The translations under genes were made by a program, and so were the position numbers. DNA of 64,000 bases from Bryopsis sp. KO-2023 (taxonomy: Eukaryota; Chlorophyta; Ulvophyceae; Bryopsidales; Bryopsidaceae): the NCBI GenBank assembly GCA_030272585.1, contig BSYQ01000004.1, forward strand, positions 3,162,001 to 3,226,000. The letters run 5' to 3'. Below the pieces are notes generated by a model. The model was given only the letters and a program-made list of their open reading frames with translations. It ran no database searches and was not told the DNA's origin. Every line of letters starts with the position of its first letter. The first letter of the stretch is position 1. Shown piece by piece: positions 59,733-64,000 of this stretch.

Positions 59733-59790
59733 GAAAGTCGCGACGAAGCGACAGTCCAAGCGTCTCCAAGATCGAGAAGCACATGGATAG
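59338..59790 (+). CDS. Hypothetical ORF (second overlapping frame), Pro/Ala-rich and basic
   Basis: ATG at 59338, about 150 residues. It begins MQELRQCGKFSMENLQRAMR, then a Pro/Ala-rich stretch (AAEQPAAPPASTRAAPPP) and a basic end (KVATKRQSKRLQDREAHG). Which frame is used in the overlap cannot be told from sequence alone. Confidence 0.35.
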   Translation: MQELRQCGKFSMENLQRAMRSQPSMNPKKPSPDSTASVGRPPATADLTAAEQPAAPPASTRAAPPPKQPLLPTLTTPAPRHTSKALSAQVHQPPHAPATKPPPQLRRSTQDRSDAKPTARAKDTRQQPPPVEKVATKRQSKRLQDREAHG

Positions 59791-60090
59791 ACCAGATCTA
59801 ATTCTGTTTGTTCAGTACGAAGCTCCACAGATGTTCAATTGGAGGGGCTCTGTTTGAGACTAGCCATGTAAATCTGATTGCTCCGTTGAATCTTAAAAAT
59901 GATCATTCAAAATACATCAACATAAATAACCAACATTATTCCACCATACAACAAAAAATAAAATCAACACATAACATCAATCAAACAGATCAGCACGACA
60001 CAACCCAAACACCTCTTTCTCACCATTCCTGTGCTCCTTATCCTTATCTTACAAGTAAATAACATATTGGACCTATTGCACACACAAAAA

Positions 60091-60258
60091 ATGGACCGGC
60101 GTGAGCAAGAACGTATATTTCTGTACAACGACCTACAAAGTCTGAGCAGGAAAATCAAGCAACTAATATTGGTAAGACGTACAACAACACCTCGCCAACG
60201 CACCCTGGAAATAATTCAAAAACACCTCGACGATTACATGCTGGATCTTGAAAGATGA
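60091..60258 (+). CDS. Small hypothetical protein, 55 residues
   Basis: ATG at 60091. A charged helical peptide (DRREQERIFLYNDLQSLSRK, then RTLEIIQKHLDDYML). Its stop overlaps the ATG of the next ORF by ATGA. Confidence 0.35.
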   Translation: MDRREQERIFLYNDLQSLSRKIKQLILVRRTTTPRQRTLEIIQKHLDDYMLDLER

Positions 60259-60584
60259 TATTGTATGTTCAGGAAATATATTACCTGAGTGGGCTCGACG
60301 ACGACGAAATCCAACATCTTACGCAGCAAAGCGCCTCACAGACGCCATCCACCACAACACATGACACACCAGCTCCACAACCACCACAGACAATGGCGAC
60401 AAGCACCAGCAGCGACCACGCATGTCCGAGTCGTCCCCGTCACCGCCGACCACTCCACCTCATACTACCACACCCGCTTCCCCAAGACAATATGGGCATC
60501 CAAGACAGCTCGCCACCAAGACCACAGCGCCCAGACACACCTACACACACTGATGATATGGATCACACATTAGAATCACCATAA
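60255..60584 (+). CDS. Small hypothetical protein, 109 residues
   Basis: ATG at 60255 inside the stop of the previous ORF. It starts MILYVQEIYYLSGLDDDEI and then becomes Pro/Thr/His-rich. Not recognised. The close pair could also be one gene whose structure I have misread. Confidence 0.3.
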   Translation: MILYVQEIYYLSGLDDDEIQHLTQQSASQTPSTTTHDTPAPQPPQTMATSTSSDHACPSRPRHRRPLHLILPHPLPQDNMGIQDSSPPRPQRPDTPTHTDDMDHTLESP

Positions 60585-61190
60585 ATCATCACCGCCTCAC
60601 CTGCAGAAGGGGCGATGTGGGAGAGACAATAAAAAAACGACATGCAAGGAGGCCAACACATGAAATACAATCGGGAGCGGGGACAGGGGAAATAGGGAAA
60701 GACGGCAAAGGACACAAAATATGTTAATAGGCCATCCTGGTGTTGTCAATATGTAATGGACGTTTGTTCCTTTGTTTGTTTACTATCAACATTCTTTGCC
60801 TTCGTGAAGTTTACATCCTCACATAAAAATCATGATAAAAACATACATAGCGTACAGCGCACCACCCCGATCATACATCCGCTTTCTGCAAATCTTTCAA
60901 TACAATCTGAAATTCAAGTTCCATGTTGAACACTTAACCTATTTCCTTGATACAGATAACATCCTTGATAAAATGACATACCACAGTACTCCTCCCTAAT
61001 GATTATTAATTAACTATCCTCAATCAAAAAAACATCATCACCGTGACATCACACAATTCACCAAACACAAAAATATTTAAACCACACCAGCCATTTGTAT
61101 CTACCATACTTCCACACCTCGACTCACTAGCCGACACTCTTTCCGGACTCCAATTCCGTACGGATCCAAACCCCGTGATCCACAAGCGCC
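60585..61190. other. AT-rich gap between orphan ORFs
   Basis: No gene seen. A GA-rich stretch lies near 60605-60710; the rest is plain AT-rich sequence. Confidence 0.5.
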
Positions 61191-61526
61191 ATGCCTATCC
61201 GTCACCCAGATACCGCAATGCCCACACCATCCCTTGGAATCGCGCTCTCCCATGCCATCAGGCAGCTCCGTTGGAACATGTACGATGGAGCATACTTCCT
61301 CCAAGAGTTACGTGACGCACGGACACCACAAGATATATCAAGAGCTCGCTGGATCTACAACAGTATTGCCCGCAACATGATCAACAACCTATCAATGATC
61401 ATCTCCCTCATACCACGTGCACGAGGCGTGCATGACCTCACCGAGATACGTGATGCATGGATCCATCGATACAATCTCTCCTCACGTCATGAGCGTCATC
61501 CCATAAACGGCGTCACACGCCATTGA
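61191..61526 (+). CDS. Small hypothetical protein, 111 residues
   Basis: ATG at 61191. Predicted mostly helical (GIALSHAIRQLRWNMYDGAY, SRARWIYNSIARNMINNLSM), with a basic, His-rich end. No family recognised. Balanced amino-acid use makes it one of the likelier real genes of this block. Confidence 0.45.
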   Translation: MPIRHPDTAMPTPSLGIALSHAIRQLRWNMYDGAYFLQELRDARTPQDISRARWIYNSIARNMINNLSMIISLIPRARGVHDLTEIRDAWIHRYNLSSRHERHPINGVTRH

Positions 61527-61790
61527 CCACAAATATTGCCTAAAGGGGATAGCATTGCTCAGGGAAGTCTAAAGAGGAGGTCTACAAAACCAGCATCCAC
61601 CTTTGTTGAAGTAGAATGGAGTGATTGGGGTTTTGGAGTTTTGGGATTTTGGGGTGACACCCATTGGAGCGGTGGGCTGTCGTAGTGCTGTAAACATTGT
61701 TGAGACAGATATCCTTTGCAAGGAAGATATCCTTGATGGCGGACATATCCTTGGTGACGAAGATAACATTACTTCAATCATCAAAACTTG

Positions 61791-62134
61791 ATGCTGTGAA
61801 TGTGATTGTAATGCTGTGATTGTAATGCCGTGACTAATAATGAAAATGATCGATGTTGGCGGAAATCAGCCAGCGGGCGACATTCCAGCGGCCGACAACC
61901 ACCAATCGCCGACACACCATCTGCCGCTGAAGCAAGAAAAACTGACTCGCGGCAACCACGCCTCTTGAAAGCCGCTCAGATAACAACCCGTGAAACCCTG
62001 ACTGCCCAAACCGCCCCCAAGAAAACCAGGCCCAGACAGTGTAGGCTCCTTTCTTGAATTGTGATGGTGACGGCGGCTGGGGTCAAGCGGCTGAGCAAAC
62101 ATGTTGTAACCCTGCTGACCAGCCCCCTGGCCTG
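61791..62134. repeat. Long direct repeat, copy B
   Basis: Near-identical to 51816-52156, same orientation. It is followed to about 62385 by two further diverged GGCGGCTGGG...AGCGGCTGA..AAACACGTTGTAACCCC units, which link it to the satellite at 55.3-57.5 kb. Confidence 0.9.
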
Positions 62135-62443
62135 GCGTTGCACGGGGTTGTGGTTCTTCCCCCTTTCTTGAACTGTGAATTGTGATGGTGACGGCGGCTG
62201 GGTTGAAGCGGCTGACCAAACACGTTGTAACCCCGCTGACCAGCCGCCTGGCCTGAGCTGATGCATGGGGTTGCGTTTTTTCCCCCTTTTTTGAAATGTG
62301 ATGATGACGGCGGCTGGGTTCAAGCGGCTGAGCAAACACGTTGTAACCCCGCTGATACCATTCAGCCGCCTAGACTCCAAATGATTGCATAATTCCATTA
62401 CTTCTACATTCTAGATCTTTATGATTTCATAGACGAAATCTGA

Positions 62444-62481
62444 TGTCCATCTAGAGATGTAGTACAGTTTGTAGATGGACA
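62444..62481. repeat. Short inverted repeat upstream of the Helitron ORF
   Basis: TGTCCATCTA (62444-62453) and TAGATGGACA (62472-62481) are perfect inverted copies with an 18-base loop. Confidence 0.7.
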
Positions 62482-62485
62482 GGTT

Positions 62486-62492
62486 TATATAA
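62486..62492 (+). promoter_or_regulatory. TATA-like box upstream of the Helitron ORF
   Basis: TATATAA stands about 70 bases before the ATG at 62563, right after the short inverted repeat. Confidence 0.45.
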
Positions 62493-62562
62493 GGTGAGAA
62501 AAATCCTTTTGCTATTCATTGTGAATGGTGTATTCCAATATTCTTCGGACAGATTATATATT

Positions 62563-64000
62563 ATGGGCGATCACGAAACACCACAACTACAAGCAAATGT
62601 GGCATCGACATCTATCATGCCTTCGTTACCATGGCTACAAAACGCAGGCACTGTTCTGCCTCTTCTCAGTAATATGGGGACCAACGATGCTGAACAAGTG
62701 TTTGATCGACGTTGTGCGTTTTGTAACGCTTTGTTGATGCCATCGGAAACAAAGACAATGTGTTGTACAAAAGGCAAACATGTTCTTGCACGATTACAAC
62801 CTTTGCCACTGGAGCTACGGAGTATATACAAAACCCGAGACTTTTCAAGGTTATCAAGACAGATGAATAACCAGTTCTGCTTAACAGCAATTGGAACCTC
62901 AACCGATGGAGGGTTTGACACATTTGCTGGCCCTGCGTTCGTCCGTTTGCATGGGAAGGTGTATCATCGTGCTCTTCCTACTTCGATGGAGGGACCTCTA
63001 CGTTGGTTTATACATGCACCCGCAGAAAGGAATTATCGTAACCTTAACCAAGACACGGTCAATTCCATAGCTTCAATCCTTGACAGTGTGAACCCCCATG
63101 TGCAAGCCTTCCGAAGAGTATCACAATTTTTAGACACCGTTCCTCCCGTCGATACTATTGAAGTGTACCATCAAATGGACGATGCACACGCGGATGAAAT
63201 AGCAGTTGTATTTAAAACTGTTGCGGATCGAGAAACACCAAGCCCACGTTATGCCATTCGTTTTCCAATCAACGGTGGACCAATGGATGCGGAATTTGTA
63301 AGCATTCATAGTAGCATATATGAGTGTCTACAATATCCGCTTTTTTTTGTGACCGGAGAGATAGGATGGTTTGCACCCCCTGCAGAACGTCCAGATATAT
63401 GTTATCGATCGACCAAAGGGGAACCCATCTCTCTAATGATGTACACACGGCAGCGCATTCTATGTGAGCCTCGATTTGGGCAATTAGGGCGTCTCATGCA
63501 AGAATATGTGGTGGACATGCAATGTCGGATCGAATCTCAACGTTTGAACTACATGCGTTCTCCTGAATTCCAGGCCAACTTGCTGCTCCGTCGAGAGTGT
63601 GAAACAATAGGAGCCGATGGATCAAATCCTGGCGGTCGTATTTTTTTGCCCTCATCATTTACATCAGGACCTCGCCGCCAACGACAATTGACACAAGATG
63701 GGTTAGCAATAGTTGCTCGAATGGGTAGACCATCATACTTCATTACAATGACATGCAACCCTCATTGGCCTGAAATACAGGCATTATTATCTCCAGGTGA
63801 AACTGCCTTCGACAGGCCAGACGTGACCGTACGGGTGTTCCATCGCTACCTTGCCCAGTTTACGAAAGATTTAAGGCGAGGGTTGTTCTTCGGAAGGAAA
63901 GCCCAATATATCCTTCGAGTGGTGGAGTTTCAAAAACGTGGGTTACCTCATGCCCACATTGCAATTAGAGTCGAAGGGGATCAACCCGTTGCACCCGAGG
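62563..64000 (+). CDS. Helitron Rep/helicase, N-terminal part (runs off the window)
   Basis: An ORF without stop or intron from ATG 62563 to the window end, 479 codons. Cys pairs near the start (CAFCNALLMPSETKTMCC) are followed by the usual pre-Rep region (YHRALPTSMEGPLRWFIHAP, VYHQMDDAHADEIAVVF, MYTRQRILCEPRFGQLGRLM). The Helitron_like_N/Rep domain comes next: GRPSYFITMTCNPHWPEIQA, DRPDVTVRVFHRYL and the HUH motif in EFQKRGLPHAHI (His at residues 463 and 465). The Tyr residues and the helicase domain should follow beyond 64000. Rep nicks and joins DNA in rolling-circle transposition. The long intact frame suggests a young copy. Confidence 0.9.
   Translation, partial: MGDHETPQLQANVASTSIMPSLPWLQNAGTVLPLLSNMGTNDAEQVFDRRCAFCNALLMPSETKTMCCTKGKHVLARLQPLPLELRSIYKTRDFSRLSRQMNNQFCLTAIGTSTDGGFDTFAGPAFVRLHGKVYHRALPTSMEGPLRWFIHAPAERNYRNLNQDTVNSIASILDSVNPHVQAFRRVSQFLDTVPPVDTIEVYHQMDDAHADEIAVVFKTVADRETPSPRYAIRFPINGGPMDAEFVSIHSSIYECLQYPLFFVTGEIGWFAPPAERPDICYRSTKGEPISLMMYTRQRILCEPRFGQLGRLMQEYVVDMQCRIESQRLNYMRSPEFQANLLLRRECETIGADGSNPGGRIFLPSSFTSGPRRQRQLTQDGLAIVARMGRPSYFITMTCNPHWPEIQALLSPGETAFDRPDVTVRVFHRYLAQFTKDLRRGLFFGRKAQYILRVVEFQKRGLPHAHIAIRVEGDQPVAPE

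Larger units (their letters stand above)
62400..64000 (+). mobile_element. Helitron-type rolling-circle transposon, 5' part
   Basis: Defined by the Rep/helicase ORF from 62563. The left terminus could not be fixed; 62400 is only a guess just after the repeat-rich sequence. The right end with the usual CTRR and hairpin lies beyond the window. Confidence 0.7.

Noticed and set aside
51816-62134. LTR retrotransposon with the 340-bp repeats as LTRs
   Set aside because: No reverse transcriptase, integrase, primer site or clear flanking duplication was seen between or around the repeats.
1-64000. tRNA, rRNA and CRISPR arrays
   Set aside because: No cloverleaf, rRNA core or regularly spaced repeat-spacer pattern was recognised by eye. 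A covariance-model scan would settle it.

Overview
The window is nuclear DNA of an intron-rich eukaryote, most likely a unicellular alga or other protist. Nine spliced protein genes could be built by hand. They have up to eleven exons each, GT-AG introns of roughly 70-500 bases, and reading phases that agree across nearly every junction. A plasma-membrane ammonium transporter, mitochondrial 3-methylcrotonyl-CoA carboxylase, an RNA polymerase I subunit, a kinesin and a MYB factor exclude a prokaryote. I cannot name the species. Homopolymer runs are extremely common in introns and flanks.

Layout. 0.3-5.5 kb (minus): a 1327-residue receptor with a signal peptide, a periplasmic-binding-protein-like ligand domain, a Cys-rich stalk, a multi-pass membrane module and a long acidic tail. 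6.4-9.1 kb (minus): RNA polymerase I subunit A49. 10.7-13.2 kb (minus): AMT1-type ammonium transporter. 14.0-18.3 kb (minus): biotin-carrying alpha subunit of 3-methylcrotonyl-CoA carboxylase. It is head to head with a drug/metabolite-family transporter (18.9-20.9 kb, plus). 20.9-28.4 kb: a 7.5-kb gene-free, G-poor, simple-sequence tract. 28.4-32.5 kb (minus): a divergent kinesin. 34.0-37.8 kb (plus): a WD40 protein. 38.3-40.2 kb (plus): a C5orf34-like protein. 40.8-43.0 kb (plus): a secreted Cys-rich/FAS1/PAN protein. 43.66-44.48 kb: a hAT-like non-autonomous DNA transposon with an 8-bp target duplication. 45.0-48.6 kb (plus): an R2R3-MYB factor, followed by 3 kb of C-poor, G/A-rich simple sequence.

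From 51.8 kb onward the character changes. A block of about 10.3 kb is bounded by two near-identical direct repeats of about 340 bp. It holds a tandem duplication, a large satellite built on the motif AGCCGCC and its complement, a GGTTT pentamer array, and a set of intronless ORFs for small coiled-coil or low-complexity proteins that I do not recognise. Just beyond it begins the N-terminal part of a Helitron Rep/helicase ORF that runs off the window. I read this end as accessory, transposon-associated DNA.

The conserved genes are housekeeping or signalling genes of separate pathways: rRNA transcription, ammonium uptake, leucine breakdown, motor, transcription factor. I see no operon-like functional unit among them. 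The most unusual items are the receptor architecture, the kinesin with a degenerate switch I, the sense-strand skew downstream of genes, and the repeat-bounded block of orphan ORFs next to the Helitron.
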